Below, piece after piece: positions 25,849 to 36,687 of a stretch of DNA of 64,000 nucleotides. Under the pieces are notes generated by a model that saw only the letters and a program-made list of their open reading frames with translations, ran no database searches and had not been told where the DNA came from. A program made the translations under genes and the position numbers. Origin of the DNA: Hydrangea macrophylla. Its lineage: Eukaryota > Streptophyta > Magnoliopsida > Cornales > Hydrangeaceae. The stretch lies in NCBI GenBank assembly GCA_033977485.1, contig CM066983.1:113622605-113686604 (forward strand), given 5' to 3'. Positions within the stretch are counted from its first letter, which is position 1; each line of letters opens with the position of its first letter.

Positions 25849-26212
25849 TTTTAAAATGAATTGTCAATATATATATATATATATATATTGATTTTTTCAA
25901 ATAAGACTGTTAGAATGTGACATCCTAATATTAAATTAAGGATGCTTAATTTGAAATGGAGGTAGTATAACCTTCAATGAAGAGTTTTTATACAATCTTA
26001 ATGTTATCTTTCTTTAAAAAACATCCAACAAAAAAAAAACATAAGTTATCTTTCTTAAAAAAAATTGTTTTTAACTATTGTTTGATTTTAAAAAAGAATA
26101 AAGCAAAGACTATCCAGATCTCAATGTTTAAGTGTTTGGTGAGTAATTGTTAAATTACAATTCGTCTAATAAATCTCTTAAAATTTATTTTCTGTCAAAC
26201 CAACAAGATTAA

Positions 26213-26365
26213 TTCTTGGAACACAATTTTTATACAACTTTCACACAACTTCCTTAAAAGATGTGTCTATCTTTATCTTGTGATATCACTGGACTCACAG
26301 TGACACAGGAGAGAGATAGACACATCTTTTAGGAGGTTGTGTGAAAGTTGTGTCCCAAGAATTAC
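26213..26365. mobile_element. MITE, family A
   Basis: The arms ATTCTTGGAACACAA..ACTTTCACACAAC and GTTGTGTGAAAGTTGTGTCCCAAGAAT pair over about 60 bp around the centre TGTGATATCACTGGAC..CACAGTGACACAGG. CCAACAA occurs just outside both ends, a possible partial duplication. Confidence 0.78.
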
Positions 26366-26407
26366 GCAACCAACAATTGCTCGTCGTCAAAAGAAACATT
26401 TAGTAAA

Positions 26408-26597
26408 GAGTAATGCTATTGACATAACACATTGCACAACATAAAGCACAATAGGGCTTAATTTAAATGCCTTGCACCCTGTGCTGTTTGAAATTTTCAC
26501 ATTTTTTTTATGCACCACTTACATAACATAGGGTACAAGTATTTAAAGTATTGTTATACTTTGTGTTGTACAATGTGTTGTGTCTTTAGTATTACTC
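26408..26597. mobile_element. MITE, 9-bp TSD (TTTAGTAAA)
   Basis: Ends GAGTAATGCTATTGACA and AGTATTACTC are inverted. The interior has ACACATTGCACAACATAAAGC against CTTTGTGTTGTACAATGTG. The 9-bp duplication TTTAGTAAA is exact at 26399-26407 and 26598-26606. The centre (CTGTGCTGTTTG, then GCACCACTTACATAACAT) is shared with 21322 and 28390. Confidence 0.87.
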
Positions 26598-27474
26598 TTT
26601 AGTAAATGAAATGATTCTGTATAGTTTGGATTGACTTTGACTTATTTATTTAAAAAATGGAATTCATCATGACTTTTGCATTTAACCAAGATACTTTTAA
26701 AAAAAAAAAAATACGGAGTAGAAGTCGATGCTTTTGATTTAATTATGAATTTGTGTTTCGAAACTATTTTTGTAGTGCTTGTGCCTACATTGAATATTAC
26801 TGTTATTATTATAATCACAAGGTTATCACAAATTTTTTTAAAAAAATCATTAAAATCTCTAATCTTTTATCAAACATCACATTAAGGTTAGATCACTTTT
26901 ACATCTACTTAAGTAAAAAGGACTTTTTGAAACTTAAAGTACTTCATAAATTAATTTAAACAGATTAATTAAAATTATTTATTGATTAAAAAAATGAAAA
27001 AAAAATTAAATTTCAATCACCTTTTTGTGGGATAAGTAAGAGTTAGTCAATTATTCTTTTTTTTTTTTTTTTTTTAATTTTAGGAGAATATATATTTTAA
27101 GTGAAAAAATCAAAATATATCAAAATTTGTAAGGAGTAATTGTCCAAACATAAGGAGCAACTCCATAAACCATTTGGTGAGTTGTTTGGTGTGTTGCTCA
27201 TGTTTGGACAGTTACTCCTAACACCGTTTGGTCAAATTTTAATGTGCTTTTAGTTTTTTCTCTTAAAATAGATATACTTCTAAAATCAAAAAAGTAATTG
27301 ACTAACTCTTACTTATCCCATAAAAAGATGACTGAATTTTAATTATCCCTTAAAAAAATTAGCTTTTGAGAAAAGAATACAAATTTGATCACCCAATTAA
27401 ACAACTCATTTGATAAGTATGTCGGATCCATCACATTTTTTATTTTTAATTTTTTTTTTTTTGCGTAAATGGGA

Positions 27475-27648
27475 AGAGTAATACTTGGAACACAATTATT
27501 CACACAACTTTTTCTGCATAATTTAAAAGATGTGTCTATCTCTCTTTTGTGATGTCACTGGACCTTATAGTGACACAGGACATAGATAAACGCATCTTTT
27601 GAGTTGTGTAAAAAAAATTGTGTAAATAATTGTGTCTTAAGTATTACT
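27475..27648. mobile_element. MITE, family A, near-perfect 9-bp TSD
   Basis: Ends AGAGTAATACTTGGAACACAA and TTGTGTCTTAAGTATTACT are inverted. The flanking duplication is TAAATGGGA (27466-27474) and AAAATGGGA (27649-27657), 8 of 9 matching. The centre GTGATGTCACTGGAC..TAGTGACACAGGA is that of family A. Confidence 0.84.
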
Positions 27649-28389
27649 AAAATGGGAATAAATAAAGAATAGAATGGCTGAACAAATTTTGGAATAGCAA
27701 ATTTGTAGGAGTACTACTATTTTAGAAGTAATTTCCTTTCAATTGATAACAACAAAATAGAAAAATACGGGCAAAAAATAAAATAAAATAAAATAAAACT
27801 AAAAGGAGGATGGAAGTCTTTGAGAGTAGCTAGAGACAGGACAGAACAGAGAGGGGGTGTGTTTGGGAAAGAAAAATAGTGATAGTGACACATCAAAGGT
27901 ATTGTAAAATTGAGGGAGATCCTCCGTAATCTTCACTGAACCCACCTCCGAAAAAGCAAAGGTTTTGTGGTGTCTTGCAACAGTGAGATTGTCCTCCTAT
28001 GCAAATCCTCAGCACCACCACGTTGGATGATGGATGACCCAACTAAGTTCCAAAATTGTAAAATACCCCCAAACAGTTCTGGCACAGTAAAAAGTGGTAA
28101 AAGTAAAACCTAAAATGTACTGTAGTAGTAGTGCACTAGTCTCTCTCTCTCTCTCTCTGGCTAGAGTAGCTTTGAACAGACACAGTACAGATAAAGCCTG
28201 CAGATCATATTGGGATCTGTGATATATTGTGTGTGGTGTGGTATATATAGGGAGAGAGAGATGGGTTTAAAACTAGCAAGAAGCAAAGACTTCTCCTTTA
28301 ACCTCAGTTGTCTGACCGCTATACCAAAGTGGTTTGGTGAATGGGAAACATATACTAGTACCAAAATGCAAAAACCATCTTTTGTTAAC

Positions 28390-28567
28390 CAATAATGCTG
28401 GGATACACTCCACACCAAACGATATACCGTACTTTAAATATATGTATTTTGTGCTGTTTCAATTTTTTTACAATTTTTTGTGCATCACTTACACAGCACA
28501 TGATATATACATTTAAAATTAGTGTGTCATTTAGTATGTCGTTTGGTGTGTATCCCTATCATTTTTG
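28390..28567. mobile_element. MITE, 9-bp TSD (TTTGTTAAC)
   Basis: Ends CAATAATGCTGGGATACAC and GTGTATCCCTATCATTTTTG are inverted copies, with ACACCAAACGATAT against GTATGTCGTTTGGTGT inside. The duplication TTTGTTAAC is exact at 28381-28389 and 28568-28576. It shares the TGTGCTGTTTCAA..TGCATCACTTACACAGCACA centre with the copies at 21322 and 26408. Confidence 0.86.
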
Positions 28568-28786
28568 TTTGTTAACACACCTTGTATTTGTCACCGTTCA
28601 TTTGAATTGCGTAGCTACACAATAGTACACTACAGTGGACAAAATAGAGCCTGTTTGGGGCGACTTATACTTAGCAATTGCGATTGCGATAGTTTTAGTC
28701 GGAATAAATTATTATTAGAATAGATTATATAAGTTGTAGGATTTAGATAATGTATTGTAAAAAAGATTATAGTGGCAGAATATATT

Positions 28787-28931
28787 ATATAAGGCTTCGC
28801 ATGGTAACGTTGTGGTTTTTGATTTTCGATTTTTGCTTTCATTTTTTGAATTGGTCACAGTTAACCACTTAATGCAAAACATGAAAACAAAAACTGAAAA
28901 CCAAAAAACCACAAGTTACCATACAAGCCCT
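28787..28931. mobile_element. hAT-like MITE, first of a tandem pair
   Basis: The left end AAGGCTTCGCATGGTAACGTTG and right end AGTTACCATACAAGCCCTAAG are inverted. It abuts the next element exactly at CCCTAAGGGCTCG, so the two look like a tandem insertion sharing a border. The interior is a run of GTTTTTGATTTTCGA-like words that pairs with AAAACCACAA. Confidence 0.72.
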
Positions 28932-29252
28932 AAGGGCTCGTTTGGTAACATTGTCGTTTTCTGTTTTCTGTTTTTGTTTTCGTTTTTTTAAAAAACGAAA
29001 ATTAAAAACACGTTTGGTAACGTTTTTGTTTTTTGTTTTTAAAAAACGTTTTCAAATTTTGGCTAAAAAATGAAAACAGCAAAAAGTCGTTTTGAGTTTC
29101 CTGTTTTTGTTTTTTTTTTTTAAAAAAAAAAAAATCAACAATGTTACCAAACAAGTTTTTGTTTTTTTTTTCAAAAAAAAAAAACCAAAACTGGTTTTCG
29201 TTTTTAAAAAACTGAAAACTCAAAACAGGAAACGTTACCATGCGAGCCCTAA
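28932..29252. mobile_element. hAT-like MITE, second of a tandem pair
   Basis: Ends TAAGGGCTCGTTTGGTAACAT and GTTACCATGCGAGCCCTAAG are inverted. Multiple GTTTTTGTTTTCGTTTTT / AAAAACGAAAA inner repeats make the whole 320 bp self-complementary. Low-complexity open frames on both strands (Phe/Lys-rich) are artefacts of the T/A runs. Confidence 0.78.
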
Positions 29253-29323
29253 GTGTTTGGTTATGTTTCTGAAAAAGTTATTTTGAGTGATTAAAAACAG
29301 TTACTCCCTTACACTGTATTAAA

Positions 29324-29540
29324 GAGTAATATTTGGGGCACTAACAAATTTCACCAACACTTACACTCATACTCTATCTCTCTCCTAGTGGCACTGTGGG
29401 GTCCAATTTCACCAACACTAACACTCATACTCTATCTCTCTCCTAGTGGCACTGTGGGGGGACCCCACAGTGCCACTAGGAGAGAGATAGAATATGAGTG
29501 TGAATGTTGGTGAAATTTATTAGTACCCCTAGCATTGTTA
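29324..29540. mobile_element. MITE, family B, duplicated left arm
   Basis: The left arm (AATTTCACCAACACT..CTCCTAGTGGCACTGTGGGG) occurs twice in direct orientation. It is followed by one right arm, CCCCACAGTGCCACTAGGAG. The flanks TGTATTAAA (29315-29323) and TATATTAAA (29541-29549) match at 8 of 9 positions. The same left-left-right arrangement is found around 32503-35925. Confidence 0.8.
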
Positions 29541-30004
29541 TATATTAAAATAGTGCATATTATGTATATACTCAGTTTAGTCTAAAAAATATATTATTTG
29601 TTATAAAAAAAAACTTTTAATTTTCACATGAATAGTTATGTAAGTATATTACAATAACATTTTATTATCATATTATATAAATATTTTAGTGTAATTAAGG
29701 GACTGTTTTGGTATAAAAATGAAAAGAACAAGGGTATTTAGACAAAAAAAAAATACCAAATTTTAGATTGGAATAGTGATCTGTTTCCCAAACTATGCAT
29801 TACAAATCGCTCCCCAACACATGTGACAATGAACTGATTAAATTTTTTTTATTAGAAAATGTTAAATTGATCCCACCATTATTGGAGGTGGTCCTACTAC
29901 CACATGTGTGAAACCAATTTGAGACAGTCCATTTGTTCCAAAATTATTGTTACACGTTTAGACTTTAACTTTTTAAGTGAACATAATTATTGCATGTTTA
30001 TAAT

Positions 30005-32148
30005 TGTCATGCCCGTTCCCGAATTCCATAGTTTTATCATGAATGATATGAAATTTTATGAATTATCATTGATATATGATAAATGAGGATAAGTGTTGAC
30101 TGTGGTCAACGGTGAGGTGTCAGTGAGGACACAGGAACATGGTATTTCATGTTACATTGGCATGGTTAAATGACATTTACATCAATTAAATGTTATTTGA
30201 GATATCTGTTATTTTGTGAATAGTAAATTTACCTGAGTATAGTAAATTCTGATAATTTTGATACTGTTAGATATATCATTTTGAGAATTGTGGTGAGAAC
30301 GTGAGAGACACGTTAAATAAGAGGTAGGTTGTGTAGAGATTTCACATAATTTAGTTTTCGGACGTTATTTTTGGACCCAAACGAGACTTAGTCGAAAACT
30401 TTTGTAAATTATAAATTTTACTCGTAAAGGCATAAAATGAATGTGTGCGACGTTTCATGGGTTAATTAGAAGTTTTGAGAACTCGCGGGGTGGTAAACGT
30501 AATTCCCAGAAAGTTTTTCTATAAATAGTGGAGGATAAGATTTCATTTATGGATAAGATTTCATTTATCCAAAATTCTCTAAATATCTTAAGAGAGGAGA
30601 GAGAAAAGAGATTTGGTGGCCAAAGGCTTTGCGATGCCGATCGACGACCGTTCGTCAGTCAGATTTTCTCCAAATTTTAGATTTGAACTCGTGAAGGTAA
30701 GATCTACGTTTTGATACTACTTAGGCTGTGTTTGACCAATTTTTGTAAAAATCTTAATTAGGAATTTGGGAAAATAGGTATAAACTTGTAGGAATCGTCT
30801 CAAATTCGAAATCCGACGATTAATTGGCCTCCTAGTCGATCCTTCAAAGTTTGGGGAAAATTGCACGAGGTATGAAGTTCTAACTTGTGAAATATAGAGA
30901 AATACATGTTTTATATTTCGACGACGAAATTGAGATCCGGGCAAAATCCATGTGTAAATTGTAGGCCCGTTAATTATGCACGCGCTAAATTGTGAAAAGC
31001 ATGTCTAAATTTACGCGAGCACGTTGAGTTGTCTATGTGGGTCAAAGGGGAGTCTTATACAAATTCATGCCGGAGTAAGCTTCTCGTTGTTGAGAATTTT
31101 AGTAGCGACGACTATTGTGCATGGTTGTAGGCTTGGACTTGCCATGGCACTTGTGGGGATGTAATGGTTGAAGGCTTGGACTTGCCATTGACATCGCGGT
31201 TTAAGGCTTGGACTTGCCGCTACCGGATGAATGCGTATTTTTCTCCCTAAAGACTATTGACATGATTTACAAGATTCAAGCATGTTTTGTCATATATTGC
31301 ATATGTTAGACTTGTACGCTCAGCATATAGCTGAACAGTGGAGATGTACTCCATTGCAGGTAAGAAGAAAGACAAGAAGAAACGTGATGAGTGAGGTCGA
31401 GGAACGCCGGGGAACCAAAATTGTATATGTTTTTGTTTTAAATCCTAATCTTGCGTAAGGATTGGTAAATTGTAAAATGTTGTAATAGAATCATGGATTA
31501 GATTCGTAGCATGTTGTAAGTATAATCTGAACTTAGATTTAGTACTTGTAATCCCTAGTAAACGCTCTTGTATTTATGTTTTTTAATGATGGAATGGAGT
31601 GGATATATGTTGGTTTGGATTTGGGAGAACCTTGATTGGAAAAAAAAACTGCAGTTTTGGGTTTTGCTGACAGAAACCAGTCGACTGGTTTTCAATCCAG
31701 TTGGCTGGATAACTGTGTTGAATTGGTTACTGCTTTGTTTCGTCTGAGATTCAGTCGACTGGGTTGAGAAAACAATCGACTGGATGGAGCCCCATGCCAT
31801 GACATTATGCTGGATTAGGGTACTAGTCGACCGGACATTTTCAGTCGACTGATAATTTTAGGCACCAGTCGACTGGGTCCCCGACACAGTCGACTGGATG
31901 GGCTGTTATATTTTGAAACCTTTTTGTTTGAGGTCACCAGTCGACCGGATTTTAGATCAGTCGACTGGACCTCTGTTTCTCAATTGAATTCTTTCTAAAC
32001 GATTACAACTGGACAAAACTTTTTATAACTCTGATTTTGATGGATTTTAATAATGTTTTTCGCTGCTATTTTACTTTAATGGAACTGAATAAGTCTTGAT
32101 GGCGTGCCACGTGTCCTATTTCCACGCGTAGTGGGATGGATCGTGACA
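30005..32148 (+). mobile_element. Solo LTR, 2,144 bp, TSD ATAAT
   Basis: It begins TGTCATGCCCGTTCCCGAA and ends GGATGGATCGTGACA, so it has TG..CA ends with inverted TGTCA/TGACA. The 5-bp duplication ATAAT is exact at 30000-30004 and 32149-32153. There is no internal domain, primer-binding site or second LTR, hence a solo LTR left by recombination. Orientation is taken from base usage and is uncertain. Internal features are three copies of AAGGCTTGGACTTGCC or close to it (31128-31220) and a ten-unit array of CAGTCGACTGG palindromes (31676-31970). The superfamily (Gypsy is likely) cannot be shown without an internal region. Confidence 0.87.
31676..31970. repeat. Array of paired CAGTCGACTGG palindromes
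   Basis: About ten copies of CAGTCGACTGG or one-base variants (TCGACCGG, AATCGACTGG, AGTTGGCTGG) occur in 300 bp inside the solo LTR. They are arranged as five pairs about 20 bp apart. Pair-to-pair distance is about 72 bp in three of four intervals. There is no coding potential. Confidence 0.88.
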
Positions 32149-32502
32149 ATAATTTCTATTTTTCAAAATTGTTCCTCATAATTATTGCATGTTTTTTTTT
32201 TGGTCTTTTTGAAATTGGATGTAATTTTAATTTGATGTATGATAAAGAGTAATGTTATGTACACATAAAAATATGAGTCATTCATTTTAATGGATCCCAT
32301 GCCTGTATACATGGAACCTACCAAAATTGATGGTCTTGATCTTTATATTTTATGTGCACCAATCATTACTCAATGATGAAGTAGGATGTTTGCAAATAAT
32401 TAGTTTTAACTTTTCAAAGATGACAGTAATTTTGTAACATCACAAAATGAAAAATGTGACAATAAGTTTGGTACAGAGGGAGTACAAAATTTAGAACAAC
32501 AA

Positions 32503-32620
32503 TGCTAGGGCGCTAACAAATTTCACTAACACTCACACCCACACTCTATCTTTCTCCTAGTGGCACTGTGGGGTCCGCACAATGCTAGGGGCACTAGCAA
32601 ATTTCACTAACACTCACACC
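32503..32620. mobile_element. MITE family B, left part of an interrupted copy
   Basis: A left arm (AATTTCACTAACACTCACAC..CTCCTAGTGGCACTGTGG) is followed by the beginning of a second left arm that stops at CACTCACACC. The continuation (CTCTATCTCTCTCC.. and the complete right arm) reappears at 35832, 3.2 kb further on. The gap is filled by the nested elements listed below. Confidence 0.75.
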
Positions 32621-33204
32621 TAGAGGTGTCAAAACGGGGCGGCCCGCCCAGCCCCGCCACCTTGACGAGTTGGGCGAATTTTGGTGAGCCACGGGGTGGG
32701 TTAGCGAAGTAGACCGGGCGGGGCGAATTGACTCGGTAAGGGATATAGGATGACTCGCCCCAACCCACTAATTCATGGGTCAACAGGGCGAGGCGAGGCG
32801 AGGCGAGGCGGTTAACTCGCGGGTTGGCTGGCGAATTAGCCCACAAGTTAGCTCGCGGGTTGCTAGTGGCGGACCTAGAATTTTGTGCTAAGGGGGCCAA
32901 GTTCTATCCCCCGAAATTTTTTTTTTTTTTGGGTCACTTGTACATATTTTTTTAAAATTTTTTTAAGTGAGACAGAGAGTCGAACGAATAGTTGTGACAA
33001 ATTAGATTTAGATATTATTTATCTCCTGAGCTAAATAAGGGAATATTACTCTTCCCTTTCACTATTAATAGGGACCTTTTTTGTCACACGGTCACACTAG
33101 TGGATATTATTATTAATCCTGTAATGTTATTCTTCCCAAATTTTTTTATCCCCAAATATGATTCTTAACTCCACCATTTCAAATAATGAAAGTCAAGTGG
33201 ACAC

Positions 33205-33983
33205 TAGGCCTGTCAATGGACCGGGTCTAGACCCTGATCCGGTCCAGATCCGGCTCTGTTAAATGGATCTGAGCATTTTTTAAGATCCATATCCAGATCC
33301 AGATCCGAATCCGAATCTGTATTTTATGCTAAAAAATGGACCGGATATGGTTTTGTAATATCCGGTCCGCCTAAGACCCGGATCCGAATAATACTTATAT
33401 ATAAATATATTTATATATATCTACATCAGTCAGGCTCTAAAGAGGGCGTCCTCTCTTTAATAAAGAGAGGACTTCTGTTTTAGCCGTCGGATTGTGTTTT
33501 CATTAATGGCAGTTTTGTCATTTCACAGTTTTTAAACACAATCTGACGGTCAAAACAAATGTCCTCCCTTTAATAAAGAGAGGTGGTCCTCTTTAGAGAA
33601 TCTTTGATATCTACATATTACATATATATATAATATAATAATGTGTATATATAATGTATATACAAACTATAATATAATTATGTATATATATATAATGCAT
33701 ATACATACTGTATTATATTTAATATATTAGTCATGTATATACAAATATATTTATATATGTACATATTATATATATATACAAAAATAGTATATATATATAC
33801 ACATTATATATTATTTCGGATCAAATCCTGATCCAAATCCGGATTTGGTATATTTTGGTGGATCCGGATATGGACTGACTAATAACAGATCCGTCATATC
33901 CGAATACGAATCCATATATAGTTTAGCGGATCTGGATCTGGATGCACTAGATCCGGTCCAGATTCGACCCGTTTACAGGCCTA
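33205..33983. mobile_element. Nested hAT-like element, 8-bp TSD GTGGACAC
   Basis: Ends TAGGCCTGTCAATGG and GACCCGTTTACAGGCCTA are inverted. The 8-bp duplication GTGGACAC is exact at 33197-33204 and 33984-33991. Subterminal GATCCGGATCC-like words are repeated on both sides. The centre is a (TA)-rich tract (33400-33810) and a MITE at 33434-33595. The short open frame at the right end is not a gene. Confidence 0.88.
33434..33595. mobile_element. Innermost nested MITE
   Basis: The arms CTCTAAAGAGGGCGTCCTCT and AGAGGTGGTCCTCTTTAGAG are inverted, each followed inward by CTTTAATAAAGAGAG. GCCGTCGGATTGTG pairs with CACAATCTGACGGTC. No certain target duplication was seen in the AT-rich surroundings. 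Confidence 0.78.
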
Positions 33984-34594
33984 GTGGACACTATGTGTTA
34001 AGAACCTCCACATGTAAAGTCGCAAATTTGGGGGGGCCACTATGTAAAATATTTTCAAAATTTCAAAATTCTATATAGACCCTCAAAATTTTTAATTTTT
34101 TTTGCAGAGGCCGTGCCCCCCCCCCCCCCCCCCCCGGGTCCCTTAATGGGTCCACCCCTGCGGGTTGATTGCAAAAACTTATTTTTATTTTTTTTAAAAA
34201 ATCTAAAAAATAGTTTAATAAAATACTTTATTTAAAAATGGCTTGTTGAAAAAAGTAATTGAAAACAATTTTTTTAAAAAATATATTTATTTTCTACTTA
34301 AAAGTTTAATAAAATTGTTTATTAACACATAGTCATTTTAAAACAATTAAATAAAAATGTTTCATTCACAGGTTAGTGAGGCGAGGCGGGTTACGAGGCG
34401 AGGCGAGTTGGTGGCGAGTCAGTGGGTTAGATGAGAGTCACGGGTCGAGTTGTGGATTGCAAAAATGGAAGTCGACCCGGACCCATACCCAATGAATTGA
34501 GTCACGAGCTGGGTTCGTTCACTGGGCGGGACGAGTTGCAACTCACCAAATGGCGAATTGGGACGGGGCAGGGCGGGCCAATTTGCCCAATTTG

Positions 34595-35817
34595 TGTTTG
34601 CTAGTAGTTTCGTGCGGGCGTACCAGAGCCAAACGGGCTCGATGTAGGTGCAAACTAATTTCCTATGTGCTTATGTGAGTGATACACAAGGCTTTACGAA
34701 TCTGACTTCTAAACAGAGTGATTGTGTGTAGTGATAGGAAAGTACACTCACCATAAATTCTTTAGCAGTACTGAAGCGCACAAGCTAAACAGTGTAGAGT
34801 TTACCAAGTTAACAAATCACAAACGATTTAATAAAAGTACTTTTATTAAGTGTTTGGAAAAAATTAACAAATCCAAAGAACAACACCAGAACAGTTTGAT
34901 TGTTCAAAAGAACAAAAGAGATAACAAAAAGGGAGATCTATTTGCTATGATTGCTGAAGAACATAAAGGTTTGAATGCTTTGAATGCCTCGAATGATTTT
35001 TGGATGCAGTGTGTGCTGTTTTTCAAGATGACGCGGAGTCCTCTGCACATTTTGTCTGCTTCCATATTTATAGCGGCCTCTAGGAATTCTGATAAGGAAA
35101 GGACTACTTAGCTTGCGCCTTAAGCTGCGTGGTTGATTGGCTGATTAGCAGAAACCTTCCTAATCTCCAACTCTTGCCTTATCTTTACCTTGATTGCACC
35201 AATCCCTATATTCTAGGGATCAACCTTCCAATCCAGCTAGATGTGATTAGATACCTTCCAAACCGGACTCTTGCTTCCAAAAAATCTGGGATGACGTCGT
35301 CTTGACAGCTGTGAATAGCACTGCCTTCCCCTTTTAGTCCATCGGCCTTGCCAACTACTTTCTTTCAATTGAATCAGGGTTGAATTCAATACCGTTTTTC
35401 ATGCCCGATGACCTCTTCACGAATGCCTATGACCGGTCACTCATACAGCCGGCCTTTATTATATGGTGTCCGATTGGTCTTTGTACTGCTCTTATCTTCC
35501 ATCGGGCTTACATTACATTAGGTTATGTTACTCTTATGCCCAATGAGCCTTATCCATGCTCAACCTTCCAATCGGGTTCTCATACATGCTGAAGCCCGAT
35601 TGGAATGTACACCATTCATCTACTCAGTCGGACTTTACCATATTTAACCAACAACCTTGTCTTTAAAGACCACGTGACATCATCCTCTCGAGCCTAATGA
35701 GCTATTTCAACCTTGGACCAGCCTTTTTTCTTCTCTTGCTATAGGCCGGCCATCCCCGAACCAATTCCATTATTCAATTCGGGCTCAAAAACCTATGGCG
35801 GTTTTTGAGTGCAAACA
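34595..35817. mobile_element. Solo LTR, 1,223 bp, TSD ATTTG
   Basis: It begins TGTTTGCTAG and ends GAGTGCAAACA, with TGTTTGC/GCAAACA inverted ends. The 5-bp duplication ATTTG is exact at 34590-34594 and 35818-35822. Removing it rejoins the hAT end to read CCCAATTTGACACCCC. The open frame of 129 codons at 34722-35111 has no recognisable motif and lies wholly inside the LTR. There is no internal domain, so this too is a solo LTR. Confidence 0.85.
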
Positions 35818-35831
35818 ATTTGACACCCCTA

Positions 35832-35930
35832 CTCTATCTCTCTCCTAGTGGCACTGTGGGGCCACAGTGCCACTAGGAGAGAGATAGAGTGTGAGTGTGA
35901 GTGTTAGTAAAATTTGTTAATGCCCTAAAT
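35832..35930. mobile_element. MITE family B, right part of the interrupted copy
   Basis: It continues the MITE broken at 32620: CTCTATCTCTCTCCTAGTGG, the centre CACTGTGGGGCCACAGTG, and the complete right arm ending TTAGTAAAATTTGTTAATG. Together with 32579-32620 it makes one typical family B copy. Confidence 0.75.
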
Positions 35931-36021
35931 ATTACTCAATTTAGAAAGAGGAATATTTGGGACACAAACAAATATGACAAACACTTACACCCACAGTCTA
36001 TCTCTCAAATGCTTCCATCTA

Positions 36022-36195
36022 AAAATATCATTTCTAAATCAACAATGCTAGGGCATAAATAAATCTCACAAACACTTATATCCACAGTTATATCAACAAT
36101 GCTAGGACATAAAGAAATATCACAAACACTTATATCCAAGTGTTTGTGATATTTGTTTATGCCCTATCATTGTTGATTTAGAAATGATTTTTCAA
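36022..36195. mobile_element. MITE-derived long inverted repeat
   Basis: The outer arms ATCATTTCTAAATCAACAAT and ATTGTTGATTTAGAAATGAT are perfect inverted copies. Inside, CTCACAAACACTTATATCC occurs twice before its single inverted partner, so one arm is duplicated as in family B. It is adjacent to another partial arm at 35941-36005. Confidence 0.7.
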
Positions 36196-36687
36196 AATGG
36201 AACTCATAGGGGTAAGTCTTCAAAAAGTACAATGGCACATGCATCATTCCATAACCTTGTTGACTAGTTGTTTGAATGCATGTTTTAATAAGCTGGGTTG
36301 CTCTAGCTTGCTAAAATTGTTCATGAATTGCGGTCAAATTGCCCTCGACGCGTTGCGTTTGCAATTTAATTTGACATGTCCCAAACACATGGCATTTGGC
36401 CACATAAGCCATTGAGTTGATTTAAACGCCCCCCCAAACACCCCCATAGTGTCCAAAGTACTCTCATTCTCTCCAAATTTTCTAGTGCTATATATTTTAT
36501 AGCCCTATATTATATAGCTAAAATGACTAAAAAGTTAGTGTAACGAGTAATGTTTAAGGCCCTTGCTCCAACTCATGCACTCTCTTATTATAGAGAACTA
36601 TGAATTTTTAGATTAAATTAAGTTGGTAATTTCAATGTGCTCTTCTCACATGGACCTCAATTGTGTTAGTTTTGATTATTTTAATTT

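Larger units (their letters stand above)
32863..34159. mobile_element. Nested GGCGGACC element, 8-bp TSD
   Basis: It begins CTAGTGGCGGACCTAG and ends GGGTCCACCCCT, resembling the family at 1080-1593. The 8-bp duplication GCGGGTTG is exact at 32855-32862 and 34160-34167. Most of the interior is the hAT-like insertion at 33205-33983. Close to the right end is a run of 20 C residues (34116-34135). No protein is encoded. Confidence 0.8.
32621..35831. mobile_element. hAT-like element interrupting the MITE
   Basis: Ends TAGAGGTGTCAAA and TTTGACACCCCTA are inverted hAT-type termini. Subterminal GC-rich blocks (GGGGCGGCCCGCCCAGCCCC at the left; GGGACGGGGCAGGGCGGGCC near 34560) are also inverted copies. 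The flanking 8-mers CTCACACC and CTCTATCT do not match, so the duplication is lost or the junction suffered a small deletion. No transposase is present. Its own sequence is split by insertions at 32863-34159 and 34595-35817, so the element proper is only about 0.7 kb. Confidence 0.75.

Noticed and set aside
31676..31970. CRISPR-like regular array
   Set aside because: Spacers are not unique units of constant size, repeats are 10-11 bp palindromes, and the context is a plant LTR.
34722..35111. Open frame of 129 codons
   Set aside because: Lies entirely inside a solo LTR with target duplication ATTTG and has no recognisable motif.
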